In this document: piece after piece, positions 8,997-18,499 of the stretch | Position numbering within the stretch: position 1 is the first letter of the stretch | How the letters are laid out: every line of letters begins with the position of its first letter | DNA from: Xenorhabdus thuongxuanensis | Lineage (GTDB): Bacteria > Pseudomonadota > Gammaproteobacteria > Enterobacterales > Enterobacteriaceae | Length of the DNA stretch: 64,000 bases | Direction of reading: 5' to 3' | Assembly (NCBI RefSeq): GCF_001908095.1 | Contig: NZ_MKGR01000005.1 | Span: 20,232 to 84,231, forward strand | The notes under the pieces: generated by a model | What the model was told of the DNA's origin: nothing | Databases searched by the model: none | What the model saw: the letters and a program-made list of their open reading frames with translations, nothing else | Made by a program: the position numbers and the translations under genes

Positions 8997-9956
8997 ATGC
9001 AACCAATATCAGTCACGATCCTGACCGGTTTTTTGGGATCAGGTAAAACGACGCTGTTACGTCATATTCTCAATGTTAATCATGGTCATAAAATAGCCGT
9101 CATTGAAAATGAATTTGGTGAAGTGCCCATTGATGACAAATTGATTGGTGATCGCGCAACTCAGATTAAGACATTAAGTAACGGATGTATCTGCTGTAGT
9201 CGTTCAAATGAACTGGAAGATGCATTATTAGATTTGCTGGATAGTCTGGATAAAGGGCAGATCAACTTTGACCGCTTGATTATCGAGTGTACAGGCATGG
9301 CTGATCCAGGCCCGATCACGCAGACTTTCTTTTCTCATGAAGTTTTGTGCCAGCGTTTTGTACTCGATGGTATCATTACGCTGGTGGATTCGGTTCATGC
9401 GGAACAACAGTTAGATCGTTTTTCCATTGCACAGGCACAGGTGGGATATGCGGACAGGGTTCTTTTAACGAAGACTGATGTTGCTCCCGTTCATGATGCT
9501 TTAGTTGAACGTTTGCAGCGAATCAATATCAGAGCACCCATTCATAAGGTTATTCAAGGTGAAGCAGATTTAGGCTTACTGTTTGATATCGAAGGTTTTA
9601 TGTTAAATGACAAACTGACGGTTTCGACGCCCGTTTTCCGATTTGTACCCAAACAACAAAACTTGGTTCAATCGGTTGTCATTAACTTAGCGTACCCAGT
9701 TGAATTGCCAGCAGTTTCTAGCCTGATGGAGGAGCTATTACTGAGTTTCGCGGATAATCTTCTGCGTTACAAAGGAATTCTGGCTATCAAAGAAGAACCA
9801 CGCCGGTTATTGTTTCAAGGAGTTCAGCGTCTGTATAGTGCGGATTGGGATAGAGAATGGCGCGATGGTGAAGTACGTGGAAGTGTAATGGTTTTTATTG
9901 GTACAGATCTGCCAGAACAGAAAATTCGTGAAAAATTTGTGAAATTGTTTGAATAA
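8997..9956 (+). CDS. yjiA: G3E-family GTPase YjiA
   Basis: COG0523/G3E P-loop GTPase of 319 residues, a family that acts as metal chaperones or metallocentre-assembly factors. P-loop GFLGSGKTT, switch region ENEFGEVPID, the metal-binding CICC motif, the ECTGMADP stretch and TKTD (guanine specificity) are all visible, with the CobW C-terminal domain after residue ~200. Gene order btsT-yjiX-yjiA is the same as in E. coli. Its physiological client is unknown; the operon suggests a link to pyruvate/peptide carbon use. Confidence 0.93.
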   Translation: MQPISVTILTGFLGSGKTTLLRHILNVNHGHKIAVIENEFGEVPIDDKLIGDRATQIKTLSNGCICCSRSNELEDALLDLLDSLDKGQINFDRLIIECTGMADPGPITQTFFSHEVLCQRFVLDGIITLVDSVHAEQQLDRFSIAQAQVGYADRVLLTKTDVAPVHDALVERLQRINIRAPIHKVIQGEADLGLLFDIEGFMLNDKLTVSTPVFRFVPKQQNLVQSVVINLAYPVELPAVSSLMEELLLSFADNLLRYKGILAIKEEPRRLLFQGVQRLYSADWDREWRDGEVRGSVMVFIGTDLPEQKIREKFVKLFE

Positions 9957-10308
9957 TAATTGTTTGAGTAATCACTTTTTGTGGAGTTTTAATTGTTTAT
10001 TTTTATTTCTTATTGAGCAGTGAAATTGTTCATATAAATTCGCTGCTCAAGTTTAAATAGAAATTTAATTTATATATTTACCCGTTAGATTTAAGTGTTT
10101 TAAAAAACAACTTAATATATTAACAAATGCAAAACAATAAAAATAAGATCCATTCATAAATTAAGTTTATCATGCATAAAAAATAGTAAGTTATCTTAGG
10201 TGCTCATGGCATTGTATATTTTATCTGCCGGCAATCTCCACAAATTAATTAGTGGAGATTGTTGCAATAACAAATTATGTTAGTGAAAACAGCAGAAAAA
10301 TAACATAG
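9957..10308. other. AT-rich intergenic region between yjiA and the recombinase gene
   Basis: About 350 bp with no gene. Three inverted repeats are visible: TTGAGCAG 10013-10020 with CTGCTCAA 10043-10050 (probable yjiA terminator), an A/T-only hairpin near 10091-10115, and the strong repeat at 10232-10261. The genes on either side converge here. Confidence 0.6.
10232..10261. terminator. 10-bp inverted repeat between convergent genes
   Basis: CAATCTCCAC (10232-10241) pairs perfectly with GTGGAGATTG (10252-10261) around AAATTAATTA. It lies between convergent yjiA and the recombinase gene and probably works as a terminator. Because the neighbour is a FimB-type recombinase, a recombination half-site is a second possibility, but no second copy was found by eye. 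Confidence 0.5.
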
Positions 10309-10872
10309 TTATTTAGAGTGAGACTCCCAAATTCTGGAAAAACGTTTCACATTACTGGCAGTATAAATTACGGTATGTGAAATATTACGATGTCCAAGAT
10401 AGTCTTGAATCAAGCGGGTATCGCGACCGAGATCGGCTAAAGCATAACCACAAGCGTGTCTTAACATATGCGGATGTGGAGAAACACTGACAGATGCCTG
10501 CTTCCCATAGCGTTTTAATAATCCATAAACTTGTTGTCGTGAAATTGGGCCAGATTTTTGAGAGAGAAATACCCACGGAGAATCGGCTTCTCGCCATTTT
10601 TGACGAATATCTAGCCATTTATTTAACGCTTCTATTTCCTCTGGAATTAAAGGATGTGTGGTTGAAAGCCCACCTTTTAACCGTCTGATGTGAATGATTG
10701 CTGAATTTAAATCGAGATCAGATAGACGTAGATTACATAGTTCACTTACCCTAAAACCGTGAATAAAACACATTAACAGCATACAGTAATCCCGCTCTGC
10801 GTGGCGTCCTTGTTTTGTTGCTGCCAAAATTGCGTCTATTTCGTATCGGGTTAAAAACTTACGTTGCTTCAT
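10309..10872 (-). CDS. FimB/FimE-type tyrosine recombinase
   Basis: Single-domain tyrosine recombinase of 187 residues, the size of FimB, FimE and the Photorhabdus/Xenorhabdus/Proteus MrfI/MrxI/MrpI fimbrial switches. The catalytic set is complete: R41 (HGFRVSEL), K66 (RLKGG), H135 and R138 (HMLRHACG), H161 (LGHRN) and nucleophile Y170 (VIYTAS). Such enzymes invert a promoter flanked by short inverted repeats. No fimbrial operon is adjacent; on one side is yjiA and on the other 0.9 kb of gene-free AT-rich DNA and a permease. Its target is therefore unknown. Family confidence is high, target assignment low. Confidence 0.88.
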   Translation of the reverse strand: MKQRKFLTRYEIDAILAATKQGRHAERDYCMLLMCFIHGFRVSELCNLRLSDLDLNSAIIHIRRLKGGLSTTHPLIPEEIEALNKWLDIRQKWREADSPWVFLSQKSGPISRQQVYGLLKRYGKQASVSVSPHPHMLRHACGYALADLGRDTRLIQDYLGHRNISHTVIYTASNVKRFSRIWESHSK

Positions 10873-11781
10873 GAAATTATCATTCCTATGAAATCAGAGA
10901 GATGAATTGTGAATAGCAAGGTATTTAAGCCAATCGAATACAACAAAACATTAGTGTTTTTTTAATATGATTAGCCAAATACCAGATTGAATTAATTGGA
11001 GTACAGCAAATAAAAAAATTTGCTGCTTATTTTTGTCTTATTTTTAATGAAAATGCTAATTGAAATCGTATAAATACGTGCTATGTGATTCTGATACACA
11101 GAATGAGGCAATCATAAATAGAATTCCATACATAAAAACAACTCTATTGAACTTTACAACTAATCATTTAGCCTGGTTTGTTTTTTAGTTTTTTATTCTT
11201 TTAAACTCCATTTTGGTTGTATTGAGTTGGTATTTTTACTGCATTTAGTGGAAAAAGTAAATGATTTATCTAAGTTGTTTATATAATGCCTTATTATTTG
11301 TTGAAAATTAAATTTTATTTGGTATTTTTTTCGGAAAATTTTTATTTTTGGTTTATTGTTAGATTTTTATTCTGAATAATAGTGTTTTTTTTGGATAAAA
11401 TAATATTTTATAGTGGTAAATGAGAGATAATGGTTAGAATAACATTAGGTTAAAAGAAGAGTTTTAGCCAATTTAGTAACTTTTGTTATAATTTATATTG
11501 TTTATCATTTTCTTGTTTTGGCTTAGATGTGTGGTTGTTTTTCATTCAATTTGTAAAGTTTAATTAAATAGATATTTTTTATGATTGATTAAATATAATT
11601 TCATCATTAAAAGGATTATTTAATAAATTCTGTGTATTTTGTGGGGAATTGATGAGTTGTAAAAATGCGCCTTATATCCCCGAACAGGGAGACGAGGATT
11701 TATAGCGCATTGAGTAAATCTTAATAATAAAGCTGATCGTAATTGATGTTCTTAGACATTGATTTTTTAATCATACCCACG
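10873..11781. other. 0.9-kb AT-rich gene-free region
   Basis: No ORF of useful length on either strand and very high A+T. It should hold the recombinase promoter and the end of the permease transcript. Visible structure: a perfect repeat CAGCAAAT 11004-11011 with ATTTGCTG 11018-11025, and an imperfect hairpin around 11663-11715 (AATGCGC pairs with GCGCATT). A 17-codon ORF (11652-11705) overlaps the latter hairpin. It could hold an invertible element or an H-NS-bound acquired segment; neither is shown. Confidence 0.5.
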
Positions 11782-13107
11782 TCAGGAGAAGGCCAGGAAA
11801 GGAGAAACACATAGCAAGATCCCAGTAAAGATGATCAAAATGAGCGATATCCCTTTGTAATGGTACAAGCCAGGGATTTTGTAGACCAAATAAGCCGGAA
11901 TGAGGCAGCCGACAATGCCAAATATTGGACTACAAAGAGAAGTAAAGCTCAATACTGGGACATTGAGAAGGATCGCGCTCCATGCCAATAAGATGGCAAA
12001 AACTATGATACCTCTTTGAACCCATTTTTCATTGATCTTTTCGGCAGGCATCAGACGACTAAGAACATTAATAGCAATTCCTTGGCTGGCTTCGCGAAAC
12101 CCCAAGTAAACACCAAAAAAGGCAGTCATCACAGCAAAGACATTGAGCATAATACTGACGGTAATAACCCAGCCACCAGGAAAGAACTGAGCAGCAATTG
12201 CGAGTGCTGAAATATTCTGTTTATAGGCTTTGAGCGCTTCGTCATGTCCCATTGCAAGCGTAAAAGAGATGGCATAGAAAAATACCGTACAAAACAGGAT
12301 ACTAAAGGCAATGTTCATGGCTCGCAATGCCTTATGACGGGCAACTTCATGGTTTTTCTCTCGGTTGCGATAAGAAATCACCATTGGGCTAAGTGTTTGG
12401 ATAAACAGGATAGATGTGAGCGTAAAAGGTAAAGTGATAATGGCTTGCTTAATCAACAGACCTAAGGGAGGTAACGCCCCGATATTGTAAAGATGCCACA
12501 TACCGATCATGGAAAATCCTAATGCTGCGATAACAAACAACTTGGTTATAACCATCAGGCTGGATATTTTGAATAGTAATTTTTCACCGCGGGAAGAGAT
12601 AGCAACTAATACACAGATTAATACCAACCCATACAATGGATTTTTCGACATCAATTCATCGGTAACCCCAAATGTTTGCAGGTAAGAAGCACTGTCATTG
12701 GTTATAGCGGTGGAATAAACAAACATCCAGATCACTAACATAATGAAGTAGAGTATGCCTAACAGAATGCCCCAATTTTTACCAAGATAACCACTGATAA
12801 TACTAGGATAATCTTTGCATTCTGGTGATTCTGCAAGGGTATTGATAAAGAGCCGCTGAAAGAGATACATGGCAGGATAGCCAATAATGGAAGAGAACAG
12901 GAAAACCCACAATCCCATCAATCCAACCTGAACAGGTAAGAAAACAATTCCAGCCCCGATTGCCATGCCAATACTCATAATGACCCAGCCGGTATCGGTA
13001 TGGTTGAATTTTATGGCTTTTTTCCATTCCTCTTCTGTCATGTTAGCGCGTTTGGCTGATGGAGATAACTGTGGTGTGACATCATTGTTTTTTGTTGCTG
13101 TTTTCAT
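11782..13107 (-). CDS. HAAAP-family (SdaC/TdcC/YhjV-like) amino-acid permease
   Basis: Inner-membrane amino-acid/proton symporter of the hydroxy/aromatic amino-acid permease family, with about 11 membrane segments. The N-terminal signature GWVIMSIGMAIGAGIVFLPVQ is typical of the SdaC/TdcC/YhjV/YhaO group. The substrate cannot be fixed; serine, threonine or an aromatic acid are candidates. The open frame runs back to a TTG at 13203, but the extra 32 residues look non-coding and contain a small hairpin (GGAGA/TCTCC), so the ATG at 13107 (MKTATKNN) is preferred, although its ribosome site is weak. The gene stands alone. Confidence 0.82.
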   Translation of the reverse strand: MKTATKNNDVTPQLSPSAKRANMTEEEWKKAIKFNHTDTGWVIMSIGMAIGAGIVFLPVQVGLMGLWVFLFSSIIGYPAMYLFQRLFINTLAESPECKDYPSIISGYLGKNWGILLGILYFIMLVIWMFVYSTAITNDSASYLQTFGVTDELMSKNPLYGLVLICVLVAISSRGEKLLFKISSLMVITKLFVIAALGFSMIGMWHLYNIGALPPLGLLIKQAIITLPFTLTSILFIQTLSPMVISYRNREKNHEVARHKALRAMNIAFSILFCTVFFYAISFTLAMGHDEALKAYKQNISALAIAAQFFPGGWVITVSIMLNVFAVMTAFFGVYLGFREASQGIAINVLSRLMPAEKINEKWVQRGIIVFAILLAWSAILLNVPVLSFTSLCSPIFGIVGCLIPAYLVYKIPGLYHYKGISLILIIFTGILLCVSPFLAFS

Positions 13108-13203
13108 ATCTTTTAGTAAGTGAATTATCGTGTGCTGATAGTCAATGATTTCAAGGAGAACAACTTCTCCATGAAGAAGAAATTGCAAAGGGAAATTGTG
13201 CAA

Positions 13204-13633
13204 AAAAGAAAAGTGTTGAAAACACCCTGTCAGGATTAACTCCTTTTTATCGTTAATATTATGCGGTAGTTTAGGGGATTAATCTAGAATTTTTTACTAG
13301 TGAAAGGGGATTATACATAGCTTAATCCTGTTTTCTGATGGGCAATCAATACCTAATTAATCCTGTTTTTGCTATAGTTTTTTGGGTAATAAAAACTAAT
13401 GGAACAGTGTCATTGATAAAATCAAATTATATTTCATTAAAATTTTAAGATTACAAATAAATAAAAAATTGTGATTTATGTTTTACCTGAAATTAAGCAG
13501 CCTAATTAGTTTGATGAAATAAAGACAATTATTTCGGCGGTGGTTTGATCGGTATGTTGGTTTTGATTGAAATTAAAATGCCGTAAGCAAAGTTGCGGCA
13601 TTTTTTACACTTATTTTTACGGTTATTTTTTAA
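13204..13633. other. AT-rich intergenic region upstream of the permease
   Basis: About 430 bp without a gene. It contains the promoter side of the permease gene and, at 13575-13604, the terminator of the MATE gene. I see no other clear site. Confidence 0.55.
13575..13604 (-). terminator. Terminator of the MATE exporter gene
   Basis: AAAATGCCG (13575-13583) pairs with CGGCATTTT (13596-13604). On the minus strand the stem is followed by a T-rich tail. It sits 30 bp past the MATE stop. Confidence 0.8.
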
Positions 13634-14974
13634 TTAGACATCTAATCGCTTGGTTTGCCATTTTTTAGACTTCCAACGCCAGGCATTCACTAATCCACGG
13701 ATCCACTCGTCACAGAAGAATCCTATCCAGATCCCCAAAAGCCCCATACCCATGGTAATTCCCAGAAAATATCCGACGGGAATAGATATTCCCCACATAC
13801 AAATTAACGCGGTATAGAGTGGAAAACGAGCATCACCAGAAGCGCGCAGGGCATTGACCATCACAATGTTGAAAGTGCGCCCTGGTTCCAAAAAGACCGA
13901 GAGCAGGAACAATGGGAGAAGAAGCTCAACAATTTTCTGATCTTCCGTCATGACATAGAGAAGCGGTTCCCTGAAAATCCAGAACGCCAAGACGATGCCT
14001 ACTGTGACAATCACACCAATTCTCAGGCTCTTCAGCCCCCGAAGATAGGCATCTTCAAAACGCTTTGCTCCAACAAGGTGGCCAACCATAATCTCATTGC
14101 CAATGCTGATAGAGATACCAAACAACATAATGAACAGAGATAGCTGGAAGTACAGTGTTTGCGCAGCCAGAGACGTTTCGCCCATCAGGCCAATAAATGC
14201 CTGTGCAGTCATATATTGCAGGATCCACACCAAATTTTCACCAGCGGCTGGTAAGCCGATATGCAGGATTTTGCCCAACATATTTTTAGACCAGTTCACG
14301 AGTAATTTAGGCTCGAACTTGATCTTTAAACCACAAAACAGTAATCCGCAAAGCAAAATAATAGCGACAGTACGACCAAATACCGTAGACCACGCTACTC
14401 CCTCAAGTCCATATTGAGGCAGCCCAAAGAACCCATACAGCACGATCATATTACCAACAATGGTAAGCAAGTTGGCAATCAGCGTGACATACATGGCCGA
14501 TTTCGACTTTCCATAAACCCGCATACAGGCCGCCAGAATAATCGAAATCGCTTCAGGTATCAGACAGATACCAAGCACATGCAGATAAGCGAATCCATCC
14601 TCCATCAGATTTTCAGGCAGGTTCATGATATGCAGGATTTTATAACCGAAGAACACCGTGATCAGAGCACAACTGAAACCCAGTACAAAATTAAAGGCAA
14701 TGGAAATATGAATCGCCTGACTAGCCTTATCGCGTTTTCCTGATCCCAGATATTGTGCGATGACAACACTGCAACCTACGCTGATGAAGTTAAAAATTGT
14801 AATAAAGAGATCAAAAACATGATTACCTACCCCCATTGCAGCAAGATAAGAAGAAGAAATATGGCTGACCATGTATGTATTGATTAATAACGTCGCCATA
14901 TGCAGAAAGATATCAATGAAAATCGGCCAACTTAACGAAAAAAGAGAGCGATCAACAACATCAGACTGTTGCAT
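13634..14974 (-). CDS. MATE family multidrug/metabolite exporter
   Basis: Inner-membrane cation-coupled exporter of 446 residues with 12 predicted membrane helices arranged as two homologous halves. SWPIFIDIFLHM near the N-terminus and HIGLPAAGEN at the start of the second half are typical MatE repeats. Its substrate is unknown. The gene is monocistronic, with its own terminator. It is closest in style to the YeeO/NorM branch, but I do not assign a symbol. Confidence 0.88.
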   Translation of the reverse strand: MQQSDVVDRSLFSLSWPIFIDIFLHMATLLINTYMVSHISSSYLAAMGVGNHVFDLFITIFNFISVGCSVVIAQYLGSGKRDKASQAIHISIAFNFVLGFSCALITVFFGYKILHIMNLPENLMEDGFAYLHVLGICLIPEAISIILAACMRVYGKSKSAMYVTLIANLLTIVGNMIVLYGFFGLPQYGLEGVAWSTVFGRTVAIILLCGLLFCGLKIKFEPKLLVNWSKNMLGKILHIGLPAAGENLVWILQYMTAQAFIGLMGETSLAAQTLYFQLSLFIMLFGISISIGNEIMVGHLVGAKRFEDAYLRGLKSLRIGVIVTVGIVLAFWIFREPLLYVMTEDQKIVELLLPLFLLSVFLEPGRTFNIVMVNALRASGDARFPLYTALICMWGISIPVGYFLGITMGMGLLGIWIGFFCDEWIRGLVNAWRWKSKKWQTKRLDV

Positions 14975-15130
14975 TAGTAAAACCTATTTATTAGAAATGA
15001 GATGAATGGTCTTTTTCGGTGTGAGATACCCAGAAAGCGTAGATGATTTTACAGGGTTTATTGATGAGTTGATAGGCAGAACAGGTGATTTATGTCTTTG
15101 GTTTGTTGAAGGATTCGATTGGATAAAAAT

Positions 15131-15154
15131 CTCCTGCGGTAATCGCCGCAGGAG
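15131..15154 (-). terminator. Terminator of the afuABC operon
   Basis: CTCCTGCGG (15131-15139) pairs with CCGCAGGAG (15146-15154) around a 6-base loop. Read on the minus strand it is followed by ATTTTTATCC. It lies about 80 bp past the afuC stop. Confidence 0.85.
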
Positions 15155-15233
15155 TCTGGTGTTGTAGAATTTGTTTCTAAAAGAGTCTAACAAACACGAT
15201 AAATTGGGTTATCTTACAGTTGGGTTGTTAACT

Positions 15234-16289
15234 CTAATCTTGTGTCTCCTCGGCCAAAACAAACATTCCAATCGGATGAATTTCCAGATAATAATCCTCA
15301 CCAACTTTTGGTTGCAGTTGAGTGGCGTTGACTTGTAGTAGTAGCGTTTGTCCACGCCATTCAACAGTGACTTCATATTGTGCCCCCATATATGCGACAT
15401 GATTGATTTTACAACGCTGGCTTTCACTGCCTTGCAGGCTCAAGGTAATAGCCTCAGGGCGAACGCCAACGGTGGTTGATGTCTGTGTTGTGGTGAAATT
15501 GGTTGGACGAGGCAGGCGATATTGGAAAATTTCCATATAATCCGCCCCTAATGTGGCAGGAAAAATATTGGCGTCTCCCATAAAATTTGCCATAAATTTT
15601 GAGGCAGGTTGACGATACAAAGTTTGTGGTGAACCCATTTGCATGATCTTGCCCTTATTCATTACTAAAACCGTATCAGAAACGGCAAAGGCTTCACTTT
15701 GGTCATGGGTTACATAGAGTGAAGTGATATTAAATTGTTGCTGTAACTCGCGGATTTTCTCCCGCATATTGCGGCGCAAATTGGCATCAAGGTTACTCAA
15801 TGGCTCATCGAATAACAGTACCTTGGGTTTGAGGATAAGTGCACGTGCCAAAGCAACACGTTGTTGTTGCCCACCGGATATTTGGTCAACATAGCGATCT
15901 TCAAAACCACCCAAATCAACCAATTCTAATGCTTCCTTGACACGCTGGCGGATCTCAGCTCTTGGCCGTCCCAGCATTTTCAGACCATAACTGATGTTTT
16001 CCCCCAATGACATATGCGGAAAAAGGGCATAAGACTGAAATACCATACAAATATCCCGTTGCTGAATAGAACGAGCGGTAACATCTTCACCATCAATGAA
16101 AATATTGCCTTCTGTTGGTTTTTCCAGCCCTGCAACCAGCCTTAGTACTGTCGTTTTACCACATCCAGATGGTCCCAGCAAAGTAACCATGTGCCCTTGT
16201 GGAATGGCTAAATTCAGCGAGTCGATCACGGTGTTATTCCCGAATCGTTTGGTCACATTTTTTAATTCGACAAAATGTTGTTGTGTCAT
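15234..16289 (-). CDS. afuC: ABC transporter ATPase AfuC
   Basis: Cytoplasmic ATPase of an AfuABC/FbpABC-type importer, 351 residues. Walker [11 protein letters not shown]-loop VFQSYALFP, signature ISGGQQQR, Walker [13 protein letters not shown] and the H-loop YVTHDQ are all present, with a C-terminal TOBE regulatory domain. It is the last gene of afuA-afuB-afuC, 15 bp after afuB. Older annotations call this family ferric-iron transporters, but AfuABC proteins have been shown to import sugar phosphates, and the adjacent uhpABC genes support that here. Confidence 0.88.
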   Translation of the reverse strand: MTQQHFVELKNVTKRFGNNTVIDSLNLAIPQGHMVTLLGPSGCGKTTVLRLVAGLEKPTEGNIFIDGEDVTARSIQQRDICMVFQSYALFPHMSLGENISYGLKMLGRPRAEIRQRVKEALELVDLGGFEDRYVDQISGGQQQRVALARALILKPKVLLFDEPLSNLDANLRRNMREKIRELQQQFNITSLYVTHDQSEAFAVSDTVLVMNKGKIMQMGSPQTLYRQPASKFMANFMGDANIFPATLGADYMEIFQYRLPRPTNFTTTQTSTTVGVRPEAITLSLQGSESQRCKINHVAYMGAQYEVTVEWRGQTLLLQVNATQLQPKVGEDYYLEIHPIGMFVLAEETQD

Positions 16290-16304
16290 ATCGTCACTCC
16301 GTGA

Positions 16305-18386
16305 TTACTGGGTATTTTGGGCTTTTGAGCGGGAAACACGTGCTTCGCCAACCAAATAGTCAAATAAGAAAATTACCGCTAGCATGACCACAATTAGAAT
16401 GGAGCCATACGCGATAGCCAAACCGTATTCGCCATCTTCAACGCGGTTCAGGATATAAGCCGTTGCTACACGAGTGTCTGGTGTCACCAAAAATACAATA
16501 GCACTGACTGTCGTTATAGCGCGAACAAAGCTGTAAACCAATGCAGATAAGATAGCAGGGCGTAAGAGTGGTAGCAGAATATGCAAAATTGTTCTCATTG
16601 AACCTGCTCGCAGGCTGAGAGAAGCTTCATCCAGCGATTTATCAATTTGCCCAAGTCCTGCAATACCTGCTCGAATGCCAACAGGTACATTTCGCATCGT
16701 CATGGAAATGATGATAATGAAAGCTGTACCCGTGATATAGAATGGTGCGTTATTGAAAGCCAGGAGATAAGATATCCCTGCCACTGTGCCAGGAACAGCA
16801 AAACAGAGCATGGTAGTGAACTCAATGACTTTCTTGCCACGGAATTGTTGACGTACCACGATATAGGCAATCAATAGCCCAAAAATGGCGGTAATGGGGG
16901 CAGCAATACCAGCATACAGCAATGTATCTAATAGTGAAGGCCATGCACCATCACTCATTCCCTGGCCAAACAGTTTGATGAAATTATCCAACGTCAAGGA
17001 GTAATCCACTCCCCAATTGACAGTGAAACTGCCATAGAAAATGCTGCCATACAGCAGGACGTTGAAGACCACCCAAATAAACAACAAAGTGCAAACACCC
17101 CATACCAGAGAAACAGGCAAAGGTTGTACATCACCACGGTAAGATTTACCGGAAACGGTGACATAAGAGCGTTTGCCAATCCAGAGATATTGAACACAGA
17201 AAACCAAGAGTGAGAAGACCAGCAACGATGCTCCTAATGTACTGGCAGCTTGATAATCGAGTTGTGAGCCTGTGATATAGAAATAAATCTGGGTAGCCAG
17301 AACGTCAAAGTTTCCCCCTAAAACCAGTGGATTACTAAAATCAGCCAGGGATTGTACGATCACAATCAAAAAGGCATTGGCAAGAGCGGGTTTTAGCAAC
17401 GGGATAAAAACATGGAAAAAAGTTTGATAGCGATTAGCTCGCAGAGTGTAAGCAGCTTCTTCCAGAGAAGGATGAATTGTCTTGATGGCACCATCCAGGA
17501 TCATAAATGCCATTGGCGTAAAGGCCAGTACCTGGGCGATCCAGATCCCGGTAAAACCATATAACCAGTTTGTGTCGGTCAAACCAAACCAGGTAGATAG
17601 AAATTCCGTGATATAACCGGAACGTCCCATCATTAGTGTGACACCCAAGCCGACAACGAACGGTGGTGTTACAATTGGCAGAATAGAAAATACTCGGCCA
17701 ATGATGGCTGAACGTTTGGCGATTCTGGTGGTGTAAATTGCTAAAACTAACCCAAAAAATGTACATCCCAAACCAACGGCCATGGAAAGTAATATTGAAT
17801 TGGTAATGATTTTCAGGATATGGGATTGTCCGAGTATTGATATAAATGCGAATGGCGCGAAATGACCGGACTCATCCCTAAACATGGGGATAAAAATAGC
17901 GATGCTGGGGAATAGAATAAATACACCAATCAACGCAATGATCGCGACTAGCGAGCCAATGACGAAACTGTCACCCCCTAACCATTCCAGACGGGTAAGT
18001 GCGAGGGTAATAATTGCACCTAATGAGATGAATAAGATAACTGTAGAATAACCAAGCCCGCGACCAGTCAGTGCTGCACTGGTGATAATGAACAGTACGC
18101 ATAGCAAGGCGTATCCTGCATCAAAATAGTGGTATTGACGGGTAATACGGTTGGAAGATCGAAAACGCAATAGTAATACAGATGGCAGCAGAAACCACAA
18201 TATGCTGATATTGATGCTATACCAGCCGTAAGCAGCCAGAACTTCTTCCTGTGTTGAATCAAAAAGGCCGTAATCCAGACTCCATGATGGCAGCAGGGCA
18301 AATGACAGCCATGCCAGAATAATCCACCAGAAAACAGAATCCCGACCTTGCTTTTTCTGCAAGGGCAAGGTAAGGGTATGAGACAT
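16305..18386 (-). CDS. afuB: Fused double-domain ABC permease AfuB
   Basis: Integral membrane permease of 693 residues made of two fused permease halves. Each half carries the EAA-type loop that docks the ATPase: EEAAYTLRANRYQT in the first and DEASLSLRAGSMRT in the second. Membrane segments are spread over the whole length, with extra N-terminal ones. This fused form is typical of AfuB/FbpB. It lies between afuA and afuC; the 113-bp gap from afuA has no clear terminator. Confidence 0.88.
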   Translation of the reverse strand: MSHTLTLPLQKKQGRDSVFWWIILAWLSFALLPSWSLDYGLFDSTQEEVLAAYGWYSINISILWFLLPSVLLLRFRSSNRITRQYHYFDAGYALLCVLFIITSAALTGRGLGYSTVILFISLGAIITLALTRLEWLGGDSFVIGSLVAIIALIGVFILFPSIAIFIPMFRDESGHFAPFAFISILGQSHILKIITNSILLSMAVGLGCTFFGLVLAIYTTRIAKRSAIIGRVFSILPIVTPPFVVGLGVTLMMGRSGYITEFLSTWFGLTDTNWLYGFTGIWIAQVLAFTPMAFMILDGAIKTIHPSLEEAAYTLRANRYQTFFHVFIPLLKPALANAFLIVIVQSLADFSNPLVLGGNFDVLATQIYFYITGSQLDYQAASTLGASLLVFSLLVFCVQYLWIGKRSYVTVSGKSYRGDVQPLPVSLVWGVCTLLFIWVVFNVLLYGSIFYGSFTVNWGVDYSLTLDNFIKLFGQGMSDGAWPSLLDTLLYAGIAAPITAIFGLLIAYIVVRQQFRGKKVIEFTTMLCFAVPGTVAGISYLLAFNNAPFYITGTAFIIIISMTMRNVPVGIRAGIAGLGQIDKSLDEASLSLRAGSMRTILHILLPLLRPAILSALVYSFVRAITTVSAIVFLVTPDTRVATAYILNRVEDGEYGLAIAYGSILIVVMLAVIFLFDYLVGEARVSRSKAQNTQ

Positions 18387-18499
18387 ATTTCCCCCAATAA
18401 ATTGTATAACGCGAGTATGTAAATTGTATTATTAGGTAGTGAGCACATATTGATTTGATGACCCACTGCTTGAATGGACTTTATTGATGCTTAGAGAAT

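Noticed and set aside
17434-18466. Minus-strand frames overlapping afuB
   Set aside because: Out-of-frame shadows of the permease; hydrophobic by reading-frame effect only.
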